DNA of 26,450 nucleotides from a bacterium (GCA_029007415.1 JAQXHT010000078.1:1-26450); one strand, 5' to 3'; positions 1 to 7,728 are shown, counted from the stretch's first letter. Program-made: numbers and translations. Notes: generated from the letters alone by a model not told the origin.

Positions 1-738
1 GGAAAGGGTGAAAATCATCCATTACAAATCGGAAGTGGAACATTTATTCCTGGTTTTGAAGAACAATTAATCGGAATGAAAAGAGAAGAAGAAAGAGAAA
101 TTAAAGTTACTTTCCCAGAAGATTATCATGAAGCATCTTTAAAAGGACAAGAAGCAACTTTCAAAGTAAAAGTTCATGAAATTAAAACTAAAGAAAAAAG
201 AGAACTTGATCAAGACTTTTTTGATGATTTAGCTTTAGAAGGAGTTAATGATGAAGCAAGCCTTAAAGAAGAAGTTAAGAAAACTATTCTAGCTCAAAAA
301 GAAATGGAAAATGAAAACATCTATATCGATAAGTTACTAAGTGAAGTAGCAAAGAATGTAGAAGTTGATATTCCAGAAGGAATGGTAACAGAAGAAACTA
401 CTCGTCTTTTAAAACGTGCTGAACAATCAATGATGATGCAAGGCTTAAACTTAGACTTATATTATCAAATAACTGGTCAAAAAGAAGAAGACTTAAGAGC
501 ACAATTAAAAGATGAAGCTTATCAAAACGTACTTTATCGTTTAATGTTAGAAGAAATTACTAAACTAGAAAAGATTGAAGTAAGTTTAGATGATGCTAAG
601 AAAGAAGCTAAAGAATTAGCTGATAAATACCAAATGGCTGAAGAAGACTTCTTAAAAGAATTCGGTGGCTTAGATATGGTTCGATATGATCTTGAAATGA
701 GAAAAACTCTTGAGAGATTAAAAGAATTAAATAAGTAA
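1..738 (+). CDS. tig: Trigger factor, C-terminal part (5' end outside window)
   Basis: The reading frame is open from base 1, so the gene is cut by the window edge; the ATG at 76 is an internal Met and not a start. The first codons give the end of the FKBP-type peptidyl-prolyl isomerase domain (IGSGTFIPGFEEQLIG, then FPEDYH and ATFKVKVHEIK), a pattern typical of trigger factor. The rest (from about residue 60 of the visible part) is the Glu/Lys-rich helical C-terminal domain that forms the chaperone cradle. By family knowledge it is a ribosome-bound chaperone that docks at L23 near the exit tunnel and holds nascent chains in the cytosol. The N-terminal ribosome-binding domain is not in view. 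The gene ends in TAA followed at once by a hairpin terminator, and translation genes (L33, EF-P) follow. Confidence 0.95.
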   Translation, partial: GKGENHPLQIGSGTFIPGFEEQLIGMKREEEREIKVTFPEDYHEASLKGQEATFKVKVHEIKTKEKRELDQDFFDDLALEGVNDEASLKEEVKKTILAQKEMENENIYIDKLLSEVAKNVEVDIPEGMVTEETTRLLKRAEQSMMMQGLNLDLYYQITGQKEEDLRAQLKDEAYQNVLYRLMLEEITKLEKIEVSLDDAKKEAKELADKYQMAEEDFLKEFGGLDMVRYDLEMRKTLERLKELNK

Positions 739-763
739 AAACCTTTACCAATAGGGTTTTTTC
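737..763 (+). terminator. Intrinsic terminator after tig
   Basis: An AAAACC arm and a GGTTTT arm flank a loop of about 10 bases, and the right arm runs into a T run. The stem is short and AT-rich and starts in the stop codon. It overlaps the -35 region of the rpmG promoter. Confidence 0.6.
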
Positions 764-772
764 TGATATAAT
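744..772 (+). promoter_or_regulatory. Sigma-A-type promoter of rpmG (extended -10)
   Basis: TTTACC (744-749), a 17-base spacer, then TATAAT (767-772) preceded by TGA, which makes an extended -10. The -35 box lies inside the loop of the tig terminator, so the upstream gene ends where the next promoter begins. Confidence 0.65.
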
Positions 773-797
773 TTTAAAGAAACAAGGAGGTAGTGTC

Positions 798-962
798 ATG
801 GCAAAAGTAGGAAACAGACAAAAGAAAACACTAGTATGTACAGTTTGTAAAGAAGAAAATTATCGTGTTGAAAAGAACGTTAAGAATACAACTGACCGTC
901 TAGACCTTAATAAATACTGTCCAAAATGTGGACGTCATACTGAACACAAAGAAAAGAAGTAA
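798..962 (+). CDS. rpmG: 50S ribosomal protein L33 (zinc-binding form)
   Basis: A 54-residue protein, the usual length for L33. It has the zinc-ribbon cysteine pairs CxxC at residues 14-17 and 41-44 (CTVC and CPKC), so it is the C+ (zinc-dependent) version. The L33 signature NYRVEKN...TTDRLDLNKYCPKC is clear. By family knowledge it is a component of the large ribosomal subunit near the E site. The ATG follows an AAGGAGG ribosome site at 784-790, and the gene has its own extended -10 promoter. It ends 21 bases before efp with no terminator between, so the two are probably co-transcribed. It is too short for most ORF callers' cut-offs. Confidence 0.95.
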   Translation: MAKVGNRQKKTLVCTVCKEENYRVEKNVKNTTDRLDLNKYCPKCGRHTEHKEKK

Positions 963-983
963 TAACTAGAAGGAGGAAAAACG

Positions 984-1541
984 ATGATTAATTCCAATGA
1001 TTTAAAAAATGGAATTACTATCCAAGCTGATGGTAATATCTATATGGTACTTGATAGTCAACACGTAAAACCTGGTAAAGGTGCAGCTATTGTAAAAGCT
1101 AAACTTAAAAACTTAAGAACTGGGTCTATCGCTGAAAAAACTTTCAATGCTGGTGTAAAAGTAGAAACAGCACATATTTCTAAAAAACCTATGCAATTCC
1201 TTTATAGTATGGGAGATACTTATTACTTTATGAATATGCAAGATTATGAACAAATTGAACTTGATAAGAGTACAATTGGTGATGATGCAAAATTCTTAAA
1301 AGAAAACTTAGAAGTAGAAATCATTTTCTTTGAAGGAGAAATGTTAGGTATGAACTTACCAGATAAGATTGTTATGAAAATAGTAGCAACTGAAGATGCC
1401 GTTAAAGGTAATACTTCATCATCTGCTATGAAGAATGCAACTCTTGAAACTGGTATGGTAGTACAAGTTCCATTATTTATCAAACAAGATGAAGAAATCC
1501 TTGTAGGAACTAAAGATGGAAAATATGTATCAAGAGCATAA
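984..1541 (+). CDS. efp: Elongation factor P
   Basis: 185 residues, normal EF-P length, with the three-domain OB/KOW arrangement. The N-terminal loop HVKPGKGAA carries a lysine at residue 32, the position that is modified in Bacillus subtilis EF-P; no modification enzyme is in the window. By family knowledge EF-P binds between the P and E sites of the ribosome and rescues stalling at polyproline stretches. The ATG follows AGGAGG at 971-976. It forms a two-gene unit with rpmG, and its stop codon lies in the loop of its own terminator. No anomalies were seen. Confidence 0.97.
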   Translation: MINSNDLKNGITIQADGNIYMVLDSQHVKPGKGAAIVKAKLKNLRTGSIAEKTFNAGVKVETAHISKKPMQFLYSMGDTYYFMNMQDYEQIELDKSTIGDDAKFLKENLEVEIIFFEGEMLGMNLPDKIVMKIVATEDAVKGNTSSSAMKNATLETGMVVQVPLFIKQDEEILVGTKDGKYVSRA

Positions 1542-1554
1542 TTGCTCTTTTTTT
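1533..1554 (+). terminator. Intrinsic terminator overlapping efp stop
   Basis: Perfect 6-bp stem AGAGCA/TGCTCT with a 4-base loop, followed by seven T. The efp TAA (1539-1541) lies in the loop and the last two efp codons form the left arm. Confidence 0.85.
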
Positions 1555-1567
1555 CTTTAATAAAAAA

Positions 1568-1576
1568 TGATATTAT
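1568..1576 (+). promoter_or_regulatory. Probable extended -10 promoter of galE
   Basis: TGA directly before TATTAT, about 20 bases upstream of the galE ribosome site AGGAGGG (1584-1590). Only a T-rich stretch lies where the -35 should be, so this rests on the extended -10 alone. Confidence 0.45.
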
Positions 1577-1597
1577 AGTGAACAGGAGGGAAAAAGA

Positions 1598-2590
1598 ATG
1601 AAAGTATTAGTAACAGGAGGGTGTGGCTATATTGGTAGTCATACTGTTTGTGAATTATTAAAAAATAACTATGAAGTAGTAATCATTGATAACTTTAGTA
1701 ATAGTAAAAAAGATGTAATGACAAAGATTGAAACTCTTACAGGTAAAAGTGCCAAATTATATGTTGGTGATGTTTGCGATAAGAGTTTATTAGAAGAAAT
1801 TTTTAGTAAAGAGAAAATAGAAGCAGTAATTCATTTCGCTGGTTATAAAGCAGTAGGAGAAAGTGTGCAAAAGCCACTTATGTACTATGAAAATAATTTA
1901 ATATCAACACTTTATTTACTTGAAGTAATGAATAAATATAATTGTAAGAGATTTATTTTCTCATCAAGTGCAACTGTTTATGGAACCCCAAAAGAATTAC
2001 CAATTAAAGAGAATTTTCCATTATCAACCACTAATCCTTACGGAACAACTAAATTAATGATTGAAATGATGCTAAAGGATATCTATAAAGCTAATCCTGA
2101 TATGTCTATTACCATATTAAGATACTTTAACCCAATTGGTAATGAAGAAACTGGTCTTTTAGGAGAAAGCCCTAATGGTATACCGAATAATCTTATGCCT
2201 TATATTGTTAGAGTAGCAACTGGTAAATTAGAATGTTTAAGTGTCTTTGGAGATGATTACGATACTAAAGATGGAACGGGTGTAAGAGATTATATTCACG
2301 TTGTTGATTTAGCAAAAGGTCACGTTTTAGCTTTAGAAAAAGCAAAAGACCTAAGTATATATAACTTAGGTACTGGTGAAGGTTATAGTGTTTTAGATTT
2401 AGTTAAAACTTTTGAAAGAGTTAATAATGTTAAAGTTAATTACAAAATAGTAGGTAGAAGAGCAGGAGACATTGCTGCTTGTTATGCTGATAATACTAAA
2501 GCAAGAGAAGAATTAGGTTTTGCTCCTTCAAAGACTTTAGAAGATATGTGTCGTGACTCTTATACTTATATTTTAAAAAATAACGATTAA
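1598..2590 (+). CDS. galE: UDP-glucose 4-epimerase
   Basis: 330 residues, full length for GalE. The Rossmann NAD-binding motif GGCGYIG is at residues 7-13, the SSSATVYG strand is around 122-129, and the catalytic pair is Tyr148-x3-Lys152. RDYIHVVDLAKGH, typical of GalE, follows later. By family knowledge this NAD+-dependent short-chain dehydrogenase interconverts UDP-glucose and UDP-galactose in the cytosol (Leloir pathway and galactose supply for surface glycans). It stands alone between terminators. The phosphohexomutase (11529) and glycosyltransferases (7989-10409) elsewhere in the window could use the same sugar-nucleotide pool, but that link is inferred. Activity on UDP-GlcNAc cannot be excluded from sequence. 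Confidence 0.95.
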   Translation: MKVLVTGGCGYIGSHTVCELLKNNYEVVIIDNFSNSKKDVMTKIETLTGKSAKLYVGDVCDKSLLEEIFSKEKIEAVIHFAGYKAVGESVQKPLMYYENNLISTLYLLEVMNKYNCKRFIFSSSATVYGTPKELPIKENFPLSTTNPYGTTKLMIEMMLKDIYKANPDMSITILRYFNPIGNEETGLLGESPNGIPNNLMPYIVRVATGKLECLSVFGDDYDTKDGTGVRDYIHVVDLAKGHVLALEKAKDLSIYNLGTGEGYSVLDLVKTFERVNNVKVNYKIVGRRAGDIAACYADNTKAREELGFAPSKTLEDMCRDSYTYILKNND

Positions 2591-2615
2591 TACAAAATAA
2601 AAAGGAAACGTTATT

Positions 2616-2642
2616 AATCAGTAAGGAAACTTACTGATTTTT
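2616..2642 (+). terminator. Strong intrinsic terminator after galE
   Basis: Perfect 10-bp stem AATCAGTAAG/CTTACTGATT closed by a GAAA tetraloop, with the right arm running into five T. Confidence 0.92.
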
Positions 2643-2902
2643 GTGTCTCCGAAAATAAACTACAACAGTTCGCAAATTATACTACTAGAACAACCACAAT
2701 TATTATATTTTATAAAGGTTTTTTAACAATAATCATCTCGCCCATAATGACGTATAAAATGGAATATGACACATAACATTTCCTGGAAATTAGTATAGCG
2801 TATAATGATAGGAAAAGCAACTGTTTTTTTGTCAAAAAAACTGATATTTTCTGAGTTGTATGAAGAAAATAGCGATAAATCCTAGAAACTAACCACTTGT
2901 TT
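2643..2902. other. Non-coding gap upstream of the pyrophosphatase gene
   Basis: About 260 bases between the galE terminator and the pyrophosphatase promoter. No ORF with a ribosome site and no recognised RNA family was found. It contains an isolated TATAAT at 2801-2806 with a poor -35, and a T7-GTC-A7 palindrome around 2824-2840. Function unknown. Confidence 0.5.
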
Positions 2903-2931
2903 TTGACAAAAATCGCCTCTTATTATATAAT
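2903..2931 (+). promoter_or_regulatory. Consensus sigma-A promoter of the pyrophosphatase gene
   Basis: Exact TTGACA (2903-2908), 17-base spacer, exact TATAAT (2926-2931), 24 bases upstream of the start codon. A perfect match to the housekeeping consensus, so strong constitutive expression is expected. Confidence 0.9.
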
Positions 2932-2955
2932 CTTAAACAGAAATGAGGGAGTTAG

Positions 2956-4575
2956 ATGGAAAAAACTTATATATTTGGACATAGAAAACCAGACACTGAC
3001 TCAGTGTGCAGTGCCATTAGTTTATCTTATTTAAAGAAACAATTAGGAGAAAATACTGAAGCTTGTATCTTAGGAAATATTAATAAAGAAACAGCTTATG
3101 CTCTTGACTATTTTGGTGTTAAGATACCAAAGTATTTAAATGATGTAAAACTACAACTTAAAGATGTTGATTATCATAAACATTATTTCTTAGATGAATC
3201 TAAATCTATTTATGATAGTTATCTTTATATGTTAAATCAAGGATTAACAGGTGTACCAGTAGTAGATAGTAAAGAAAAATTACTTGGTATTGTAACTATT
3301 AAAGATTTAGCACATCACTTTATTAGTGATAAAATTAATTTACTTAGAACATCATATAAAAACTTACTAGAAGTATTAAAAGCTGAAGAAGTATTAAAAT
3401 TTGATGAAGAAATAGAAGGAAACTTATTAGCAGCTTCTTATCGTAGTACTACTTTTCTTAATACTGTAAAGTTAGAAAAGTCTGATATTTTAATCGTAGG
3501 AGATCGTCATAGCGTAATTGAATATGCCGTAGAAAATGGTGTTAAGATGATTATCTTAACAGGTAATGGTGAAATCAAAGACGAACACCTAGAAATTGCT
3601 AAGAAGAATAAAGTTAATATTCTTAGAAGTAGTTATGATACTTATCACGTATCAAGACTTATTAGTTTAGCAAATTATATTGGTAATATGACTCGTACTA
3701 CTAATGATGCTGTAACTTTTGATGAAAATACTTATGTTGATGATATCTTAGAAATTAATAAGAAGTTAAGACATACTAATTATCCAGTTATTAATGGTAA
3801 GACTGGTAAATGTTTAGGACTTTTAAGAATAACAGATTTAGAAGCTAAACATCCTAAGAAAGTTATATTAGTAGATCATAATGAAAAAATCCAAAGTGCT
3901 GAAGGATTAGATGAAGCAGAAATTAAAGAAATATTTGACCACCATAATCTAGGATCAATTACAACTTCTAGTCCAGTAAACTTTAGAAATATGGCGGTTG
4001 GTTCAACTAATACTATTATTTATTCACTATATAAAGAAAAGAATATTGAAATAACTAAAGAAATGGCTGGAATGATGTTATCAGGAATTTTATCTGACAC
4101 TTTAATATTAAAAAGTCCAACGGCAACTTCTTTAGATGTAGAAGCAGTTCATTATCTTTCAGAAATAGCAGGAGTTGATTATAAAAAATATGGTCTTGAT
4201 ATGATTAAAGCTGGTACTTCTCTAGAAGGTATGAGTGAAGAAGATGTTTTATATAATGACTTTAAACTATATAACGTTAATGATAAAACAATGGGAATTG
4301 GTCAATTCTTTACTACTAACTTTGATGATATTAAAAATAATATGGATAAGTATCTAGATACTTTAGATGAAGTAGCAGAAGCCAATAATTATTCTTTAGT
4401 AGCACTTTATATAACCGATATCATTGAAAATGGTTCTTATGTAATTTATAATAGAAAAGCTAAAGATTTAATGGAACTAGCTTATCGTAAAGAAATGGAA
4501 GAAGGTACTTACTTAGCAGATGTTGTTTCAAGAAAAAAACACGTTGTTCCACTTCTTATGGAAGTATTTAATTAA
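2956..4575 (+). CDS. ppaC: Manganese-dependent inorganic pyrophosphatase with CBS and DRTGG domains
   Basis: 539 residues, the length of the regulated family II (DHH) pyrophosphatases rather than the roughly 310-residue basal form. Order: DHH-domain start with GHRKPDTDS at 8-16 (His9, Asp13, Asp15 as metal ligands), CBS 1 at about 70-120, a DRTGG-like insert at about 125-245, CBS 2 at about 248-297, then the DHH domain resumes with VDHNE (307-308) and FDHH (328-330) and the LSDT motif at 379-382. The C-terminal DHHA2 domain ends with SRKKHVVP (525-532), the family's substrate-binding motif. By family knowledge it hydrolyses PPi to 2 Pi in the cytosol, with the CBS pair sensing adenine nucleotides and the DRTGG type reported to bind diadenosine polyphosphates. 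It has its own consensus promoter and a terminator shared with the convergent cotJ operon. Confidence 0.93.
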   Translation: MEKTYIFGHRKPDTDSVCSAISLSYLKKQLGENTEACILGNINKETAYALDYFGVKIPKYLNDVKLQLKDVDYHKHYFLDESKSIYDSYLYMLNQGLTGVPVVDSKEKLLGIVTIKDLAHHFISDKINLLRTSYKNLLEVLKAEEVLKFDEEIEGNLLAASYRSTTFLNTVKLEKSDILIVGDRHSVIEYAVENGVKMIILTGNGEIKDEHLEIAKKNKVNILRSSYDTYHVSRLISLANYIGNMTRTTNDAVTFDENTYVDDILEINKKLRHTNYPVINGKTGKCLGLLRITDLEAKHPKKVILVDHNEKIQSAEGLDEAEIKEIFDHHNLGSITTSSPVNFRNMAVGSTNTIIYSLYKEKNIEITKEMAGMMLSGILSDTLILKSPTATSLDVEAVHYLSEIAGVDYKKYGLDMIKAGTSLEGMSEEDVLYNDFKLYNVNDKTMGIGQFFTTNFDDIKNNMDKYLDTLDEVAEANNYSLVALYITDIIENGSYVIYNRKAKDLMELAYRKEMEEGTYLADVVSRKKHVVPLLMEVFN

Positions 4576-4579
4576 AAGT

Positions 4580-4609
4580 AAAAAGTGATGATTGAGTTCA
4601 CCACTTTTT
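4580..4609. terminator. Bidirectional terminator between ppaC and cotJC
   Basis: Eight-bp stem AAAAAGTG/CACTTTTT with a 14-base loop. The A-rich left arm and T-rich right arm supply a U tract in both directions, and the hairpin lies between two convergent genes. Confidence 0.75.
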
Positions 4610-4610
4610 C

Positions 4611-5168
4611 TTATTGATATTTTTTTTGATATTCATCAAATAAATCTTTAAATAAATTATAGTGAACGACTTCCCTTTGTCTTAAGAATAATAATGGACC
4701 AATGACATCAGGATCATTCGTTAAATCAATTAAGCTTTCATAAACGGCTCTTGCTTTCTGTTCCGCCGCCATATCTTCTGCTAAATCAGCTATAGGGTCA
4801 CCAGTGGTGGCAAAGTAGTCTACCGTAAAAGGAACACCATCAGCATTAGTAGGGTATAAAGCTAGTTTATGTTCAGCATAGTGAGGGTCAAGTCCTGCTT
4901 GTTTTATTTCTTCAATAGTAGCATCTTTTAGTAATTGATAAACCATTGTAGAAATCATTTCGATATGGGCAAGTTCTTCCGTTCCAATATCTGTTAGTAA
5001 AGCTTGTCCTTTATTGTCCGGCATAGTATATCTTTGATTTAGATAACGAAGAGCAGCACCAAGCTCGCCATTACTGCCGCCATATTGTGTCGTTAAAAGC
5101 TTCGCCATTTTTAAATCTTTCTTAGTTATATTAATCGGATATTGTAATTTCTTTTGATAACGCCACAT
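4611..5168 (-). CDS. cotJC: CotJC, manganese-catalase-like spore coat protein
   Basis: 185 residues, starting MWRYQKKLQYP and containing QYGGSNGELGAALRYLNQRY, the CotJC / manganese catalase signature. All five metal-ligand positions of Mn catalases are present at the expected spacing: Glu35, Glu65-x2-His68, Glu136, His169 (Glu136 to His169 is 33 residues, as in the Lactobacillus plantarum enzyme by family knowledge). It is therefore likely to form a four-helix-bundle dimetal site and may dispose of peroxide. In Bacillus it is a product of the mother-cell-expressed cotJ operon. The ATG directly follows the stop of the upstream gene, and a GGAGG ribosome site lies within that gene's end, so the two are translationally coupled. 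No other sporulation gene is visible, so a role in sporulation is inferred from homology only. Confidence 0.9.
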   Translation of the reverse strand: MWRYQKKLQYPINITKKDLKMAKLLTTQYGGSNGELGAALRYLNQRYTMPDNKGQALLTDIGTEELAHIEMISTMVYQLLKDATIEEIKQAGLDPHYAEHKLALYPTNADGVPFTVDYFATTGDPIADLAEDMAAEQKARAVYESLIDLTNDPDVIGPLLFLRQREVVHYNLFKDLFDEYQKKYQ

Positions 5169-5606
5169 TTACATACCTCCTTCATTCCAAGGAAAATTAT
5201 CGATTGCCCATCTAAAGGGACTATCTTCTAACGCATTACTAGAGGTATTGATAGGTCCATATTTAGACTCATATTCTTCTAATAAGTCATTAGCTTCCTT
5301 TCGATATTGATTAAATATTTCTAACATATTACCATCTTGAGGATGTAAATCAAGATAAAGATTTAAGTCATGTGCTGCAAATTCTGCTTCACTAAGTCTT
5401 AAAAATAAATCACTTTGTTCATCAGTAGCTGAAAGACTAGCAGGGCGATAAGCCTTGTAAGGTACATAAGTATTTTTAAACATATTTCCCATCATAAATC
5501 CTTCACTACTAGAAAATAAATCATTGTCATCACTAATTTGACGATAGTAATTAGAACTATCTCTAAAATAGTTGAAATTAGGACGATATTGATATTTACT
5601 ATTCAT
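5169..5606 (-). CDS. cotJB: CotJB-family spore coat protein with fused CotJA-like N-terminus
   Basis: 145 residues, longer than a typical CotJB (roughly 90). Residues 66-141 carry the CotJB pattern: an amphipathic helix, NLYLDLHPQDGNMLEIFNQY, KYGP, and the aromatic end FRWAIDNFPW. Residues 37-57 (GFMMGNMFKNTYVPYKAYRP) resemble the short conserved core of CotJA (AYVPxQ), so this single ORF seems to combine CotJA and CotJB, which are separate genes in Bacillus. The first 35 residues are Tyr/Asn/Ser-rich and probably disordered. It is first in the operon with cotJC. A weak TAGAAT -10 on the - strand at 5633-5638, with TTGTTC 18 bases upstream, lies in the preceding terminator; no clear sigma-E or sigma-K site was found. 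The CotJB call is firm, the CotJA part tentative. Confidence 0.8.
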   Translation of the reverse strand: MNSKYQYRPNFNYFRDSSNYYRQISDDNDLFSSSEGFMMGNMFKNTYVPYKAYRPASLSATDEQSDLFLRLSEAEFAAHDLNLYLDLHPQDGNMLEIFNQYRKEANDLLEEYESKYGPINTSSNALEDSPFRWAIDNFPWNEGGM

Positions 5607-5637
5607 AAAATTTCCCCTTTCTTCCTTAGTTTATTCT

Positions 5638-5671
5638 AAAAAAAAATAGGTGTATAGAACAAACACCTATT
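5638..5671 (-). terminator. Intrinsic terminator after the M23 peptidase gene
   Basis: On the - strand, a perfect 9-bp stem AATAGGTGT/ACACCTATT with a 9-base loop is followed by nine T. It begins in the peptidase stop codon and ends just upstream of the cotJ operon. Confidence 0.92.
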
Positions 5672-6348
5672 TAAAATAAACTGAATGGGTTTAAACTACT
5701 ACCACGATAAGGGTAATTATTCCAAAGTGAGAAGTGTAAGTGGACACCAGTTGCTAAGCCACTTCTTCCCATACCAGCAATGACTTGGCCTTTACTAACT
5801 CTTTGACCAACGGAAACAGAAGTACTTGCTAAGTGAGCATACATTGTATAGTAACCATTGTCATGTCTTATAACGATATATAAACCATTGTCCCATTTTC
5901 TTGATACAGTAACAACTTCACCATCATTAACAGCAAAGATACTAGAATTATAAGGACAACCAGCAATATCAACTCCATCGTGACTAGTTCCACGATATCC
6001 TTGACTTATATAATAACCACTAACCGTAGGCCAGACATAACCACTTGCTGTTGATAATGCTACGTAAGTAGGAGTGGAAGTTTGACTAGTCGTATTATTA
6101 GACGTTGCTTGAACATTATTATTGTTAGCAGTTATTGTTTCTGTATTAGTATTAGCTACAACTTCAACATTACTAGAGTTACTAAAAGGACTAGTTACTA
6201 TTTCTTCTTCAAAAAATTCATTGTTAGCATTAGCAAAAGTAAATAAATCTGGATTTTTGTAAACAACAGCAATAATCATTATCATCATCGTTGTTACTAC
6301 TCCTAAATAAATCACATAAGTTTTCAGTTTTCTTAAATATTTTTTCAT
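5671..6348 (-). CDS. Membrane-anchored M23 (LytM-like) peptidoglycan endopeptidase
   Basis: 225 residues from the chosen start. Order: basic N-terminus (MKKYLRKLK), one membrane segment at about 11-30, a low-complexity Asn/Thr/Ser linker at about 52-95, then a compact M23 domain at about 103-215. The metal and catalytic positions are visible: His123 and Asp127 in SHDGVD, His172 in YAHL, and HLH (203-205) in GVHLHF. By family knowledge M23 enzymes are zinc metallopeptidases that cut peptide cross-bridges of peptidoglycan outside the membrane. The upstream ATG at 6405 is rejected because it lies in the -35 box of a consensus promoter; the ATG at 6348 has a GGAG/GGAAAG ribosome site. It is monocistronic, divergent from the next gene. 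Confidence 0.9.
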   Translation of the reverse strand: MKKYLRKLKTYVIYLGVVTTMMIMIIAVVYKNPDLFTFANANNEFFEEEIVTSPFSNSSNVEVVANTNTETITANNNNVQATSNNTTSQTSTPTYVALSTASGYVWPTVSGYYISQGYRGTSHDGVDIAGCPYNSSIFAVNDGEVVTVSRKWDNGLYIVIRHDNGYYTMYAHLASTSVSVGQRVSKGQVIAGMGRSGLATGVHLHFSLWNNYPYRGSSLNPFSLF

Positions 6349-6376
6349 TCTTTCCACTCCCATCGGTAAGATACGT

Positions 6377-6405
6377 ATTATAACATAATCGACTAATTTT
6401 GTCAA
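6377..6405 (-). promoter_or_regulatory. Consensus sigma-A promoter of the M23 peptidase gene
   Basis: On the - strand: exact TTGACA (6405-6400), 17-base spacer, exact TATAAT (6382-6377). This fixes the start codon at 6348. Confidence 0.9.
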
Positions 6406-6421
6406 AAATATTGTTAGTTCG

Positions 6422-6430
6422 TGTTATACT
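6422..6430 (+). promoter_or_regulatory. Extended -10 promoter of the orphan membrane protein gene
   Basis: TGT directly before TATACT, 24 bases upstream of the ATG. No good -35 lies at 16-18 bases. It is back-to-back with the M23 promoter. Confidence 0.5.
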
Positions 6431-6454
6431 ATAAATAGTAGGAAGGGTGAAACA

Positions 6455-7372
6455 ATGAAAATATTTACATATGTGGACGAAAAAGCTAGAAAGTATAGTA
6501 ATAATTATCAACCATTTAAGGACGCACTAGTTATAGTAGTATTTAATTTTTTATTTCTTTTACTTATTGCACTTTTATCTCTTTACTTTAATAATTCTAA
6601 TTTGTTATTGATTGGTTTATTAGGAGTTTGTGTTGCTATTATTTTAGAAGTTATCAATTTTACTAGTAAAAGAAATATTGATTTATCATGTCTAGTTCTT
6701 AATGATAATCGCTTGATGGTGATAAGAGTTAATCCGTTGGTGAAGGAAGAAGACCTTATGGAATTAGTTGCTGACTATAATAAAATAACTTTGAAGAAAA
6801 GTAGAAAGTTAACAACACTTTTAAAAGATGAAGATTTTATCAACTATCTTCTTGATAATATTGAAAGTCTTTATCAGTTTGAAATAGTAGAAATTGCTGA
6901 TATTTTTAATAAGAAATTATCTGATAGGAAAATAGTAATTAATTGTGACTTATATGATTTGAAATATAAGGTAATTAAAAAGAACTGTAGGTTAACTATC
7001 TTGAATGTTTATACTAGGCAGTCAGAGATATATAAATATATTGAAGAATACAAACCACAGAAAAAATCTATTTATAAAGTAAGTAAAAATAATGAAAAGG
7101 CTTTAAAAGAGTTATATAAGAAAAATATTGGTGATTTTGAGTTTTGGTTAATAACAAGTTTTGTTTTCTTTCTATTTATCATTATCTTTAAACTTTTAGT
7201 ACCATATATTGCACCGATACCATTTTATGCTTTAATAATAACTTTCTCACTTGTTCTATCTTGTTATGACAGGACAGTTGATACTAACTATGAAGGTAGT
7301 AAGAAACCACAAATCTATATAAAGTTAGATATCGCTTTATTTATGCTTAGTCTTTTACTATACTTTCTTTAA
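6455..7372 (+). CDS. Membrane protein of unknown function
   Basis: 305 residues, family not recognised. Two adjacent membrane segments at about 25-46 and 48-68 are followed by a charged, Lys-rich soluble part (about 70-222) with no motif I can name, then two more segments at about 228-268 and a last one at about 290-305 that ends the protein. The pattern is two hydrophobic hairpins enclosing a mostly helical cytosolic domain. The ATG follows a GGAAGGGTG ribosome site. It is monocistronic, with a 356-base gap downstream. It may belong to the surface-assembly group that follows, but nothing in the sequence proves this. Confidence 0.7.
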   Translation: MKIFTYVDEKARKYSNNYQPFKDALVIVVFNFLFLLLIALLSLYFNNSNLLLIGLLGVCVAIILEVINFTSKRNIDLSCLVLNDNRLMVIRVNPLVKEEDLMELVADYNKITLKKSRKLTTLLKDEDFINYLLDNIESLYQFEIVEIADIFNKKLSDRKIVINCDLYDLKYKVIKKNCRLTILNVYTRQSEIYKYIEEYKPQKKSIYKVSKNNEKALKELYKKNIGDFEFWLITSFVFFLFIIIFKLLVPYIAPIPFYALIITFSLVLSCYDRTVDTNYEGSKKPQIYIKLDIALFMLSLLLYFL

Positions 7373-7574
7373 AAACAAAATCATTTGTTAGATTAAATAA
7401 CTTTTGCAAATTATTACTATAGTTTAATTATGTATTAAAGAAATTTATATAAAATAAAAAATCTTTCTTCCTATTTAAATGAAGACAAGTATTCAATAGT
7501 TAAGTTTTTCTGTAAAAAGCGTTAATATTCTATTGTGAATAGTAACAAAAAAATAAAACTCAAATCGAAAGAAA
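7373..7574. other. AT-rich non-coding gap
   Basis: About 200 bases with no ORF carrying a ribosome site, no clear terminator for the preceding gene, and no recognised RNA. Small AT stems (for example CTATT/AATAG near 7530) are no better than expected at this base composition. Confidence 0.5.
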
Positions 7575-7603
7575 TTGCATAAAAATAGTTTCTAGTGTAT
7601 AAT
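7575..7603 (+). promoter_or_regulatory. Probable promoter of the zinc-ribbon gene
   Basis: TTGCAT (7575-7580), 17-base spacer, exact TATAAT (7598-7603). This implies a long leader of about 120 bases before the start codon. Confidence 0.6.
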
Positions 7604-7662
7604 TTATATTGTGAAGATTATTCACTGGACGTTTATAAAAATTATAAGAATTCTATATTGAC

Positions 7663-7714
7663 CTTTCAATTTTTGGATTATTAATGATTTCTATACTAGT
7701 CCAATTATTGAAAG
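7663..7714 (+). promoter_or_regulatory. Long 5'-leader hairpin abutting the ribosome site
   Basis: CTTTCAAT-TT-TTGGA (7663-7677) pairs with TCCAA-TT-ATTGAAAG (7700-7714): 13 base pairs interrupted by a symmetric TT/TT internal loop, with a 22-base apical loop. The 3' arm ends exactly where the AAGGAGG ribosome site (7715-7721) begins. A post-transcriptional control element is inferred; it matches no riboswitch I know. Confidence 0.55.
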
Positions 7715-7728
7715 AAGGAGGAAGAGTT

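Noticed and set aside
76..78. ATG as the start of a 220-residue gene
   Set aside because: The frame is open to base 1 and encodes trigger factor sequence upstream, so this is an internal Met of a truncated gene.
2643..2902. Riboswitch, T-box or 6S RNA in the gap before ppaC
   Set aside because: No conserved core or specifier-type motif was recognised, and the exact consensus promoter near the gene leaves a leader of only about 20 bases.
6346..6511. Longer starts or a separate - strand ORF upstream of the M23 peptidase
   Set aside because: A perfect TTGACA-N17-TATAAT promoter lies across 6377-6405, so the transcript starts downstream of those codons; the extra ORF is a shadow in another frame.
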